This document shows, piece by piece, positions 16,944 to 25,796 of a DNA stretch of 37,967 bases. The DNA comes from an uncultured Lachnospiraceae bacterium (lineage in GTDB: Bacteria > Bacillota > Clostridia > Lachnospirales > Lachnospiraceae), in contig CACYMJ010000020.1 of assembly GCA_902775485.1 (NCBI GenBank), forward strand, positions 1-37,967, read 5' to 3'. Position 1 is the stretch's first letter, and every line of letters starts with the position of its first letter. The position numbers and the translations under genes were made by a program. Under the pieces are notes generated by a model. That model had not been told where the DNA came from. It searched no databases and saw nothing but the letters and a program-made list of their open reading frames with translations.

Positions 16944-18751
16944 AGATAAAGGTTTCGGAATATATAGCGGAGTTCCTTGTCAGGAATAACGTTACCGACG
17001 TGTTTATGATAACAGGCGGAGGTGCGATGCATCTTGATGATGCCATAGGGCATAAGGAAGGGATAAAATGCACCTACAATCATCATGAACAGGCATGTGC
17101 GATCGCGGCTGAGGGATATGCCAGGCTTACCGGAAAGGTTGCTCCCGTATGCGTTACAAGCGGTCCGGGCGGTACAAATGCCATTACGGGCGTGATAGGC
17201 GCATGGCAGGATTCGATCCCCATGTTTGTCCTATCCGGACAGGTAAAGAGGGAGACGACCACCGAATATTCGGAGGTACCGCTCCGACAGCTCGGAGACC
17301 AGGAATTCCAGATAACGGATTCCGTCAGTAACTGTACGAAATATGCGGTCATGGTGACTGATAAGGATTCAATAAGATATCATCTTGAAAAAGCATGGTA
17401 TCTGTGCCAAAACGGACGTCCCGGACCTGTATGGATAGATGTGCCGCTCGATATCCAGGCCGCTGTTGTGGATGAAGACGAACTTGAAGGATTTGATGCC
17501 CGGTCAGCGGAAAAAGTGACATATGATACCGCACTTACCGCGCAGATAGTCGAGAAGATAAAAAGGGCAAAACGTCCCGTGATACTTGCCGGAACGGGCA
17601 TAAATGTTGCGGGGGCGAGAGAGCAGTTCCTTGAATGTGCCAACGCTTTGTCCGTGCCTGTACTGACTGCGTGGAACGCTCATGATGTCATGCCTACGGA
17701 TCATCCGCTGTTTTGCGGAAAACCGGGAACCGTCGGACTGCGTGGAGGCAATTTCGTCGCCCAGTCGGCCGATCTGCTCCTTGTTCTCGGGTGCAGGATG
17801 AACATAAGGATCATAAGCTACAACAAGCATGCTTTTGCGCATGATGCGGAAAAGATCGTTGTGGATATAGACGAAAACGAATTGAGAAAGCCCACCGTCA
17901 AGGTCGATCTTCCGGTTCATGCAAATGTTCTTGATGTGATGGAGGACATTACCGGATACATCAGATCATCCGGAAACTATGACGGGGTTATCCATAAAGA
18001 CTGGCTCGAGCGTGCACGAAGCGTCAACCTAAGATATCCTGCCGTGCTTGACAGTTACCGCGGGACCGAAAAACTCAACCCGTATGTCTTCATGGAGGCG
18101 CTGTTCGAAACTCTTGAAGAAGGCGATGTTACCGTGACCGGTAACGGCGGAGCCTGCGTGATCGGTTTTCAGAGCGCGATAGTAAAAAAAGACCAGAGGC
18201 TGTTCACCAATTCGGGATGCGCGGCAATGGGATACGGATTCCCTGCCTCGATCGGTGCTGCCGTTGCAGTGCGCCGGCAGGATAAACGCGTGATATGCAT
18301 AGACGGTGACGGAAGTTTTATGATGAACATACAGGAACTTCAGACCGTCGTATATAATAATCTTAACATCAAGATAATCATACTTAACAACAACGGATAT
18401 CATTCGATCAGACAGACGCAGCAGAACCTGTTCTCATCAAGACCGCTGATCGGTGTATGCGACGGAAACGGACTGTCATTTCCCGATTTTGAAAAGATCG
18501 CGTATGCGTTCGATATTCCGTATCGCAGGATCGATAAGGAGGATGGCCTGAAGGAGGCGATAGCAGCTGCCCTGTCTTCGGACGGACCGATCATGATCGA
18601 GGCGGTCGTTGACGAGGATCAGAACTTTGAGCCGAAGCTCTCGTCAAAAGTGCTGCCGGACGGCACGATGGTATCCGCGGCTAACGACGATATGTTCCCG
18701 TTCCTTCCGAAGGAAGAATACGAAAGTGTCAGAGAATACTTAAGAGGATGA
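16940..18751 (+). CDS. Acetolactate-synthase-like ThDP-dependent enzyme
   Basis: A 603-residue thiamine-diphosphate enzyme with the three-domain layout of acetohydroxyacid synthase. The catalytic glutamate is E50 in HHEQACAIAAEGYAR, followed by SGPGGTNAITGV and the long flexible segment. The cofactor site GDGSFMMNIQEL through LNNNGYHSIRQTQ lies about residues 455-490. Genuine IlvB would normally be beside ilvN, ilvC or ilvD; none is here, and the neighbours are sugar and glycosyltransferase genes. It probably transfers a two-carbon unit to, or decarboxylates, a 2-oxo acid in unusual sugar synthesis. It starts with an ATGA overlap and ends three bases before the GT2 gene. Confidence 0.82.
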   Translation: MKIKVSEYIAEFLVRNNVTDVFMITGGGAMHLDDAIGHKEGIKCTYNHHEQACAIAAEGYARLTGKVAPVCVTSGPGGTNAITGVIGAWQDSIPMFVLSGQVKRETTTEYSEVPLRQLGDQEFQITDSVSNCTKYAVMVTDKDSIRYHLEKAWYLCQNGRPGPVWIDVPLDIQAAVVDEDELEGFDARSAEKVTYDTALTAQIVEKIKRAKRPVILAGTGINVAGAREQFLECANALSVPVLTAWNAHDVMPTDHPLFCGKPGTVGLRGGNFVAQSADLLLVLGCRMNIRIISYNKHAFAHDAEKIVVDIDENELRKPTVKVDLPVHANVLDVMEDITGYIRSSGNYDGVIHKDWLERARSVNLRYPAVLDSYRGTEKLNPYVFMEALFETLEEGDVTVTGNGGACVIGFQSAIVKKDQRLFTNSGCAAMGYGFPASIGAAVAVRRQDKRVICIDGDGSFMMNIQELQTVVYNNLNIKIIILNNNGYHSIRQTQQNLFSSRPLIGVCDGNGLSFPDFEKIAYAFDIPYRRIDKEDGLKEAIAAALSSDGPIMIEAVVDEDQNFEPKLSSKVLPDGTMVSAANDDMFPFLPKEEYESVREYLRG

Positions 18752-18754
18752 AAA

Positions 18755-19690
18755 ATGTCTAAGATATCGATAATAATACCCGTATATTATAATGCCGACA
18801 CACTTATGCTCCTCTACGAGGATATGAAGGAAAAAACACTTGGTGATCTCGGCGATTACGAGATCGTCATGGTGGATGACGGTTCAAAAGATGATTCGTG
18901 GACAGTCATGAATCAGATCAGGGACAGGGATGAAAACGTAAAGCTTGTCAAACTGTCCAGAAACTTCGGCGAGCATGCCGCATTGCTTGCGGGATTTGCG
19001 AACTGCAGCGGAGACTGTGCCGTTACAAAACAGGCTGATCTTCAGGAGGATTCCGAACTGATAGTCAGACTGTACGAAAAGTGGAAGGAAGGAAATAAAG
19101 TTGTACTTGCGGTAAGACAGGAGCGCGATGAGCCTGCTGTAAAAAAGTTCTTTGCGAATCTGTATTATTCGATAGTACGAAAGACCATAGATAAGAATAT
19201 GCCAAAGGGCGGATGCGACTGCTATCTTCTTGACCGGCAGGCCATAGATGTTCTGCTGAAGCTGGACGAGAAGAACTCTTCGCTGACTCTTCAGGTGCTG
19301 TGGATCGGATTCAAGTCAGATAATGTTTATTTCCACAGAAAGGACAGGGAAATAGGCGAGTCCAAGTGGACGCTCTCCAAGAAGATCAAGCTTGTGATAG
19401 ACTCAATGATGAGCTTTTCGTATTTCCCGATCAAATTCATGTCAAGCCTCGGTGTTATCATGGCGATTCTGGCATTTATCTGGATCATTGAGGTACTGAT
19501 AGAATTCTTCTGGCTCGGTGTTCCGGTACAGGGATGGTCTACGCTTATGTGCCTCGTACTTTTCTCATCCGGAATGATCTTGCTGATGCTTGGGGTTCTC
19601 GGTGAATATCTGTGGAGAACGCTTGATGCCACAAGAAACAGACCCGTATATATAGTTGATAGTATTAAAGAGGCCGGAACGAAAGAATGA
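18755..19690 (+). CDS. GT2 polyprenyl-phosphate glycosyltransferase (ArnC/DPM1/GtrB-like)
   Basis: A 311-residue family-2 glycosyltransferase. The catalytic part has ISIIIPVYYNAD, EIVMVDDGSKDDS and the DLQ motif in KQADLQED (residues 92-99; the first Asp of the more common DADLQ is Gln). The GESKWTLSKKIKL segment precedes two C-terminal membrane helices (about 228-255 and 265-287), as in proteins that load a sugar from a nucleotide donor onto undecaprenyl phosphate on the cytoplasmic face. It overlaps the SMR gene downstream by four bases, a pairing also seen in Arn and Gtr systems. Confidence 0.87.
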   Translation: MSKISIIIPVYYNADTLMLLYEDMKEKTLGDLGDYEIVMVDDGSKDDSWTVMNQIRDRDENVKLVKLSRNFGEHAALLAGFANCSGDCAVTKQADLQEDSELIVRLYEKWKEGNKVVLAVRQERDEPAVKKFFANLYYSIVRKTIDKNMPKGGCDCYLLDRQAIDVLLKLDEKNSSLTLQVLWIGFKSDNVYFHRKDREIGESKWTLSKKIKLVIDSMMSFSYFPIKFMSSLGVIMAILAFIWIIEVLIEFFWLGVPVQGWSTLMCLVLFSSGMILLMLGVLGEYLWRTLDATRNRPVYIVDSIKEAGTKE

Positions 19691-20025
19691 TGACAGCATA
19701 TATCGTTATATTTTTATTATGCTCGCTTATTTCGTCTTTTTCCCAGATACTTCTAAAGACAGCGGCCAAACAGCAGTATCCTTCATGGATCAGGGAATAC
19801 ATGAACGTAAGGGTGATCAGTGCTTATGCGATCTTTTTTGTGGCTACCCTTATCACGGTATACTGCTACAAAGTTCTGCCCCTGTCGCTTGGTGCAATGC
19901 TTGAGTCGAGCGGATATGTGTTTGTGACCGTCCTCGGGTATCTGATACTTAAGGAACGTATTTCAAAAAACAAGCTCATCGGAATGGCACTTGTCATAAT
20001 CGGTGTTATAGTGGTGGCAGTATAG
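19687..20025 (+). CDS. SMR/ArnE-like membrane protein (possible flippase subunit)
   Basis: A 112-residue protein with four hydrophobic helices. The N-terminal FLLCSLISSFSQILLKTAA and the LESSGYVFVTVLGYLILKERIS segment match half-size SMR/EamA transporters of the ArnE/ArnF kind. It lies between the GT2 that loads the lipid carrier and the GT-C that uses lipid-linked sugars outside, which fits a flippase role. It differs in sequence from the SMR protein at 14329. The ATG at 19687 overlaps the GT2 stop; a second ATG follows directly. Confidence 0.78.
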   Translation: MMTAYIVIFLLCSLISSFSQILLKTAAKQQYPSWIREYMNVRVISAYAIFFVATLITVYCYKVLPLSLGAMLESSGYVFVTVLGYLILKERISKNKLIGMALVIIGVIVVAV

Positions 20026-20030
20026 ATATT

Positions 20031-21830
20031 ATGAGATTCATCAAAAACAACCGGATCTACATCTGTTTTTTCATATGTTTTCTGTTCCTGTTATGGCGCA
20101 GCTTCAAGGGTTTTTGCTGGTCGGACGAAAGCTTTTATATTTCAACGGCAGACAGATTTTACAGAGGTGCCGTACCTCTTGTCGATGAGTGGTACAGGAC
20201 TCAGATGTCTTCGATACTCATGCTCCCGTTTTATTCTGTTTATGTTTTGTTATCGGGTGGAACGGATGGGATCGTTTTGTATTTCAGGCTGTTATATCTG
20301 ATACTTACCGTGATCATCGCCGTGGTGTATTTTCGCGTATTGAGAAAAGATTATCCTGACACGGTATCTGCCGTTCCCGCATTGTTTGTTATGTGTTATG
20401 CGCATCTTAACAATGCGACCTTTTCGTATTATATGCTCTCTAATCTTCTGCTCATACTCGGTCTTATACTGATATATGACTACAGGAACACCTGCAGGAA
20501 GAGTGAACTTGTATTTGCGGGAGTTGTGATCGCACTTGCGGTATTCTGCATGCCGCTTATGGCGGTGGGATATATCGCCGTAATGGCAGCGGTATTTATC
20601 GTGCTGACGGTTAACCGTATTTTTGATCTTCCGGATAATGTAAAAAAAGCCATAGATAATATCAGACTGGGAGATATCGCGCTTTATACCGTCATCGGTG
20701 TTGCTGTGCCTGCAGTTTTATTCCTGGTTTATCTGTTTACGCATACGGATATTGATTATCTGATAAACACGCTTCCGGTCGCACTTGTCGACAATGAACA
20801 TGCCGAGTCGCTCGGATACTTTATACGCAAACCGAACAGATGCCTTGTCGAGGTATATGGGACGTATACAACATATGCTTCGTATCTTCTGATAGCGGTC
20901 TCATTTGTGTTTCAGAAGCTTCTGAAAAAAGATCCGTTTCGCACGGTGGTGGTACTTGCCGATGTTGCGGTGTTTGTAATTATGGCATCACACAGCATCG
21001 GACGCGTGGGATACATACAGGTCGCGTTTTTTATGTTCATGATCCCCGTCTTTTTTGTTTCGGAAAGGAAAAATCATTTTCTGTTTTTCCTGACAACGGT
21101 TCCGGCAGTGCTTGTCGCATTGATCTATTGTTTTGCATCAAGCGATTTTTTGTACGTTATGGCAATAGGTGCGGCTGTTGCGACAGGAGCGGGTGTTGCG
21201 GGCATATATGATCATATCGCAGGCAGCCGCGATGATCAGACGAAAAACGGCGTGCCGGCGAAGATAACGGGTATTTTACTGACCGGTGTTGTTGCATTCA
21301 GTCTTTGCATAACGTTCGTTTTGAGGATGACCAATGTGTACCGCGACGCACCGATACCCAAGCTTAACCAAAAGATAACAACCGGAGTCGCGAAGGGACT
21401 TTATACGACCGGAGAGCATCTTGAGCAGTATACGGACGTATATGACATGATCGATGAGTATTGCCAAAATACAGACGGTTATGAGGTGATTAGCGGTTCG
21501 GACAGGGGAAATGTTCTGTTTTCAAAGATCCTGCCGTGGGGATATACGGCTTCCGCACTTAACTGCGGGTATCCTACCACATGGAGGGCAACGGCATATG
21601 ATGAGGATCAGTTAAAAAGATATTACGAAGTCAATCCGGAAGCCGTTCCGGATATCATAGTAGTCCTTGACAGCAAATACGGTTCATACGATGCCGCAGG
21701 TGATGTGGAAGACGATCATGAACCGAACCTTGACGAGATGAACGATTTCTGGAAGAAGTATATAACGGACAACGGTTTTACCGAAAAAAAAGTGAAATGC
21801 GCAAAAGTATATTGTAAAATAAAGCAATAG
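20031..21830 (+). CDS. GT-C family membrane glycosyltransferase
   Basis: A 599-residue polytopic protein with about eleven hydrophobic helices in the first 430 residues and a soluble C-terminal domain of about 160. The first extracellular loop has WSDESFYISTADRFYRG (D32, E33) followed by VDEWYRTQ, the acidic early-loop motif of GT-C enzymes such as the PMT/GT39 and ArnT groups, which use lipid-phosphate sugars outside the membrane. It therefore probably transfers the sugar made by this cluster to a wall, teichoic-acid-like or exopolysaccharide acceptor. Acceptor is unknown. Five bases separate it from the SMR gene. Confidence 0.75.
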   Translation: MRFIKNNRIYICFFICFLFLLWRSFKGFCWSDESFYISTADRFYRGAVPLVDEWYRTQMSSILMLPFYSVYVLLSGGTDGIVLYFRLLYLILTVIIAVVYFRVLRKDYPDTVSAVPALFVMCYAHLNNATFSYYMLSNLLLILGLILIYDYRNTCRKSELVFAGVVIALAVFCMPLMAVGYIAVMAAVFIVLTVNRIFDLPDNVKKAIDNIRLGDIALYTVIGVAVPAVLFLVYLFTHTDIDYLINTLPVALVDNEHAESLGYFIRKPNRCLVEVYGTYTTYASYLLIAVSFVFQKLLKKDPFRTVVVLADVAVFVIMASHSIGRVGYIQVAFFMFMIPVFFVSERKNHFLFFLTTVPAVLVALIYCFASSDFLYVMAIGAAVATGAGVAGIYDHIAGSRDDQTKNGVPAKITGILLTGVVAFSLCITFVLRMTNVYRDAPIPKLNQKITTGVAKGLYTTGEHLEQYTDVYDMIDEYCQNTDGYEVISGSDRGNVLFSKILPWGYTASALNCGYPTTWRATAYDEDQLKRYYEVNPEAVPDIIVVLDSKYGSYDAAGDVEDDHEPNLDEMNDFWKKYITDNGFTEKKVKCAKVYCKIKQ

Positions 21831-21852
21831 ATAAGAACGGAAGGATCTGACA

Positions 21853-22953
21853 ATGATACCTGTAAACGAACTTGCAAGAGGGTTTAGGCTGTATCAGGAT
21901 GAATATGAGCAGAAGGCGCTTGAGGTACTTCGAAGCGGCTGGTATGTTCTGGGCAAAGAGATGACTGCATTTGAAGAAGAGTTCGCTCAAAAGCTCGGAA
22001 GCGGATGTTACTGCGCCGGAGTCGACAACGGACTTGATGCCATCTGGCTGGGACTTCAGGCTGCCCAAATAGGTGAGGGCGATGAAGTGATAGTTCAGGC
22101 AAACGGTTATATCGCCACTATGCTCGGGGTTATGAACTGCGGAGCTACACCTGTGTTTGTAGAGCCGGATGAGTATTTCCAGCTCGATGCCGCAAGGATA
22201 GAAGCTGCCGTTACGGACAGGACAAAGGCTGTGCTCGTAACACATCTGTACGGGCAGGCGACCCGTATGGATCCGATCATTAAGATATGCGAAAAACACG
22301 ATCTGCAATTGTTTGAAGACTGTGCCCAGTCTCATTTTGCCGCATACAGGGGAACGAATACCGGTCTGTTCGGAAAGGCTTCTTTTTTCTCATTTTACCC
22401 GACCAAAAATCTCGGAGGGTTCGGCGACGGAGGTGCGGTAGTATCAACCGACCCTGATCTTATCGACCGGGTTAAGATACTGAGAAATTATGGCAGTGAC
22501 AGAAGATACCATAATATTGCCGTCGGGTATAATATGCGTCTTGACGAACTTCAGGCAGGACTTTTGCGCATAAGGCTTTCACATATGGACGAACTTATCG
22601 CCAACAGACGGCATATTGCAAACAGGTATCTTAAGGAGATATACAATCCGAAGATCACGCTTCCGGCTGTGGCTGAGGGGTGTGACCATACATGGTACCA
22701 GTTCATAGTAAGGGCAGACGATCAGACAGCGTTTATGGCACATATGAAGGATAAGGATGTGGCCACGGATATATCATGGCAGGTGCCGCCGTATCTTCAG
22801 CCGTGTATGCGTGAAAAGTTCGGATTTTCGGAAGGAGATTTTCCGGTTACCGAAGATATATGTGCTCATATAGTGACGCTTCCGATGATGGAGTATATGA
22901 GCGAAGAAGAGATCGGACATGTAACAGATGCGGTAAACAGTTATGAGGGATAG
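21853..22953 (+). CDS. DegT/DnrJ/EryC1/StrS-type sugar aminotransferase
   Basis: A 366-residue PLP enzyme of the nucleotide-sugar aminotransferase family. The PLP lysine is K185 in SFYPTKNLGGFGDGG. The segment GVDNGLDAIWLGLQ with GEGDEVIVQANGYIAT is close to the FdtB/QdtB/TylB type that aminates the C3 keto group of dTDP-6-deoxy-ketohexoses. No sugar dehydratase or isomerase for its substrate lies in this window, so the keto-sugar must come from elsewhere or from the cluster's own aldolase/ThDP chemistry. It has its own GGAAGGATC site, 22 bases after the GT-C gene, and is the last gene of the cluster. Confidence 0.88.
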   Translation: MIPVNELARGFRLYQDEYEQKALEVLRSGWYVLGKEMTAFEEEFAQKLGSGCYCAGVDNGLDAIWLGLQAAQIGEGDEVIVQANGYIATMLGVMNCGATPVFVEPDEYFQLDAARIEAAVTDRTKAVLVTHLYGQATRMDPIIKICEKHDLQLFEDCAQSHFAAYRGTNTGLFGKASFFSFYPTKNLGGFGDGGAVVSTDPDLIDRVKILRNYGSDRRYHNIAVGYNMRLDELQAGLLRIRLSHMDELIANRRHIANRYLKEIYNPKITLPAVAEGCDHTWYQFIVRADDQTAFMAHMKDKDVATDISWQVPPYLQPCMREKFGFSEGDFPVTEDICAHIVTLPMMEYMSEEEIGHVTDAVNSYEG

Positions 22954-22965
22954 AAGGGAGACAGC

Positions 22966-23925
22966 GTGAACGATATTATAAATGAAGAGGAGATCGCACG
23001 GATCGTCAATAATATATTTGATGATTACAAAGGCGACAAGAATATTGACAGGATAAACATCTATGATAAACCTGACAAGGCAAAGGTCCATGAACTTGTA
23101 GAGAACCTTTTCAGGATAATCTATCCCGGTTATTTCCGCGACAGATCATACAAAATATACAATCCGGGAAACAGCCTTGCGGTCACCATCGAGGATGCAT
23201 TTTATCATTTGAGCAAGGAAGTGTATCTGGCGCTTGATTACGGACCGAACCGCGGCAAAATGTCGGATGAGGCAAGAAAACAGGAGAGTTACCGTATATG
23301 CAAGGGCTTTTTTGACAGGATTCCCAGGATACGCGAATATATAGACACGGATCTTGAGGCGACCCTTGACGGCGATCCTGCGGCAACGTGCATGGAAGAG
23401 ATCATACTTGCTTATCCGGGGCTGATGGCCATAACAGTATACCGTATAGCCCATGAGCTGTATGTTGAAAATGTCCCGATGCTTCCGAGACTCATGACAG
23501 AATATGCACATTCGCGCACAGGTATCGATATCCACCCGGGAGCGACTATAGACAAGTATTTCTTTATCGATCACGGTACAGGGATCGTTGTGGGCGAAAC
23601 ATCGGTCATAGGAAGAAATGTCAAGATATATCAGGGTGTTACCATTGGTGCTCTTTCGACAAGAGGAGGACGAAAACTGTCGGGTAAAAAACGTCATCCG
23701 ACCATTTGCGATAATGTCACGATATACGGCGGTGCAACCATTCTCGGTGGAGAAACCGTGATCGGAGAGAATGCGGTGATAGGCGGTAATACATTTATCA
23801 CGCGATCCGTTGAGGCCAATACCAGGGTCAGCATGAAGAATCTTGAGATGGAATACCGGACCGAATCTGACGTGATAAAGAGCAGGGAATTCAGTCAGGG
23901 TGACGAATGGTATTATATGATCTGA
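22966..23925 (+). CDS. epsC: Serine O-acetyltransferase (EpsC/SrpH type)
   Basis: A 319-residue enzyme making O-acetylserine, the precursor of cysteine. The C-terminal left-handed beta-helix of hexapeptide repeats includes GIDIHPGATID (H190) and IDHGTGIVVGETSVIG (H203), the catalytic and acetyl-CoA-binding parts. The long helical N-terminal domain is typical of the EpsC/SrpH subtype rather than short CysE. The start is GTG after an AGAAGGGAG site. Neighbours mnmA and sufCB suggest a sulfur-supply role rather than polysaccharide O-acetylation, although it directly follows the glycan cluster. Confidence 0.9.
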   Translation: MNDIINEEEIARIVNNIFDDYKGDKNIDRINIYDKPDKAKVHELVENLFRIIYPGYFRDRSYKIYNPGNSLAVTIEDAFYHLSKEVYLALDYGPNRGKMSDEARKQESYRICKGFFDRIPRIREYIDTDLEATLDGDPAATCMEEIILAYPGLMAITVYRIAHELYVENVPMLPRLMTEYAHSRTGIDIHPGATIDKYFFIDHGTGIVVGETSVIGRNVKIYQGVTIGALSTRGGRKLSGKKRHPTICDNVTIYGGATILGGETVIGENAVIGGNTFITRSVEANTRVSMKNLEMEYRTESDVIKSREFSQGDEWYYMI

Positions 23926-23929
23926 TCAG

Positions 23930-23946
23930 CGGTTTGGTATAAACCG
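23930..23946. repeat. Short perfect inverted repeat between epsC and mnmA
   Basis: CGGTTT (23930-23935) and AAACCG (23941-23946) flank a five-base centre. There is no T run, so it is not a terminator; it could be an operator, an RNA processing hairpin or chance. Confidence 0.4.
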
Positions 23947-23960
23947 GTCCGGGGTATTAG

Positions 23961-25025
23961 ATGGAACGTGTTGTTGTGGGGATGTCGGGTGGCGTTGACA
24001 GCGCTGTAGCGGCATATCTGTTGAAAAAGAAGGGCTATGATGTCGCAGGCGTCATGCTGCGCACATGGACATCCGACAGCGGAGAGATGAGCCGCTGCTG
24101 CGAGATAGACGATGCAAGACATATCGCCGATGTGCTCGACATACCTTTCTATGTCAAAAACTGTGAGGATCTGTTTGATAAAACGATATGCCGTCCGTTT
24201 ATGGATGCTTATATAAACGGGATCACTCCGAATCCATGTATTATCTGTAACCGCTATGTCAAATGGGAAAAGATGATAGAGATGGCGGATATACTGGAAG
24301 CGGATCTTGTGGCAACGGGGCATTACGCCAATGTTGTCGCCACGGACTCCGGCAGGTATACGCTAAGGAGAGCGGATCATGCGCAAAAGGACCAGACATA
24401 CATGCTCTACGCTCTTACGCAGGAAATGCTCCTGCGGACGTTGATGCCGCTAGGCACCCTGTCGAAGGATGAAGTGCGGCGCATCGCAAAAGAGGCAGCC
24501 ATTCCTGTCGCCGATAAGGCCGATTCACAGGAGATATGCTTTATACCGGATGACGATCATGTCAGGTATATTACCGAAAATCATGACGGACCGCTGCCGG
24601 GCCCGGGAAACTTTGTCGATGAGTTGGGCAGCATACTCGGAAGACATGCCGGTATCATAAATTATACGGTGGGACAGCGCAAGGGACTCGGAATCGCTCT
24701 CGGACATCCGATGTATGTCAAAAGGATCGACAGTAAGACCAACGAGGTGGTGCTTGCTGAAGATGAGGCACTTTATGTCAGCACAGTCAGATGCTCTGAT
24801 GTGAATTTTATGGGCATTGCCACAGCAGATGATAACGATATCAGATGCTTTGCCAAGATAAGATACAGACATGATCCGCAAAGTGCAGCGGCGCATATGG
24901 AAGGTGAAGATCTGGTGATAACATTTGATGAACCTGTAAGGGCTGCAGCTCCCGGACAGTCAGCCGTGCTTTATGATGAAGCAGGCTGCGTTATATGCGG
25001 AGGAATCATCAAAAAGGGATATTGA
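23961..25025 (+). CDS. mnmA: tRNA-specific 2-thiouridylase MnmA
   Basis: A 354-residue ATP pyrophosphatase that puts sulfur on U34 of tRNAs for Lys, Glu and Gln. The PP-loop is GMSGGVDSA (7-15). The active-site cysteines are C96 in NPCIICN and C193 in DSQEICFIP. The position of Asp99 in the E. coli enzyme is Cys here (C93), making a CxxC plus C triad. The GQRKGLG and C-terminal barrel motifs are complete. Context with serine acetyltransferase and SufCB links it to sulfur and Fe-S supply. The start follows a weak GGGG site; the stop is 18 bases before sufC. Confidence 0.95.
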   Translation: MERVVVGMSGGVDSAVAAYLLKKKGYDVAGVMLRTWTSDSGEMSRCCEIDDARHIADVLDIPFYVKNCEDLFDKTICRPFMDAYINGITPNPCIICNRYVKWEKMIEMADILEADLVATGHYANVVATDSGRYTLRRADHAQKDQTYMLYALTQEMLLRTLMPLGTLSKDEVRRIAKEAAIPVADKADSQEICFIPDDDHVRYITENHDGPLPGPGNFVDELGSILGRHAGIINYTVGQRKGLGIALGHPMYVKRIDSKTNEVVLAEDEALYVSTVRCSDVNFMGIATADDNDIRCFAKIRYRHDPQSAAAHMEGEDLVITFDEPVRAAAPGQSAVLYDEAGCVICGGIIKKGY

Positions 25026-25043
25026 TCAAAGAAAGAGACGGAT

Positions 25044-25796
25044 ATGCTTGAACTTAAAAACATTTCATTTAACGTAAACGAAGACGGAAAGGATAAGGAG
25101 ATCATCCGCGACATTTCGCTGAAGATCGAGGATGACAGACTTGTTGTCATAACCGGACCAAACGGCGGAGGTAAGTCAACACTTGCCAAGATAATCGCCG
25201 GAATAGAAAAACCCGACCGGGGAAGTATCATTTTAAACGGAGAAGACATAACGGAGCTGTCCATTACGGAGCGCGCAAACAAGGGAATAGGATTCGCATT
25301 CCAGCAGCCGGTAAGATTTAAGGGGATACAGGTATTTGACCTTATAAAGCTTGCGACAGGAACCGATATCACAATGACCGATGCCTGCAATTATCTGTCG
25401 GCCGTGGGGCTGTGCGCCAGAGATTATATCGACAGGGAAGTCAATTCAAGCCTGTCCGGAGGAGAACTTAAAAGAATAGAGATCGCGACCGTACTTGCAA
25501 AGGGATCAAATCTGTCGATCTTTGATGAACCCGAAGCAGGTATCGATCTGTGGAGTTTCCAGAATCTGATAGAGGTTTTCCAGGGGATCAGAAGAAGGAT
25601 ACGCACCGGCTCCGTCATCATAATATCCCATCAGGAAAGGATACTTGATATAGCGGATGAGATCGTTGTGATCAAAAACGGAAAGGTAGGCGCACACGGT
25701 CCGAAGGACGAGATACTCCCTACACTTAACGGCACGACTGATGCGATGAAGGAGTGCAGGATGAGCGGATCTTATAAAGGAGACGAGACATGCTGA
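25044..25796 (+). CDS. sufC: Fe-S cluster assembly ATPase SufC/SmsC
   Basis: A 250-residue ABC-type ATPase: Walker A GPNGGGKST (38-46), Q-loop FQQPVRF, signature LSGGELKR, Walker B LSIFDEPEAGID and switch His in IISHQ. The FDEPEAGIDLWS sequence is typical of SufC from anaerobes and archaea. It powers the scaffold protein encoded next. No sufS, sufU or sufD is in the window, so this is the minimal two-gene form. It overlaps sufB by seven bases. Confidence 0.93.
   Translation: MLELKNISFNVNEDGKDKEIIRDISLKIEDDRLVVITGPNGGGKSTLAKIIAGIEKPDRGSIILNGEDITELSITERANKGIGFAFQQPVRFKGIQVFDLIKLATGTDITMTDACNYLSAVGLCARDYIDREVNSSLSGGELKRIEIATVLAKGSNLSIFDEPEAGIDLWSFQNLIEVFQGIRRRIRTGSVIIISHQERILDIADEIVVIKNGKVGAHGPKDEILPTLNGTTDAMKECRMSGSYKGDETC

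Noticed and set aside
16940-18751. Acetolactate synthase for branched-chain amino acids (ilvB)
   Set aside because: No ilvN, ilvC, ilvD or leu genes are nearby and every neighbour belongs to sugar or glycan chemistry.
19030-19054. Loss of the first Asp in the GT2 DADLQ motif as a sign of an inactive enzyme
   Set aside because: Many active polyprenyl-phosphate GT2 enzymes have only ADLQ at this site, and the earlier VDDGS motif is intact.
21778-22335. 185-codon minus-strand ORF opposite the aminotransferase
   Set aside because: It is antisense to a gene with full family motifs, has no recognisable domain and no ribosome binding site.
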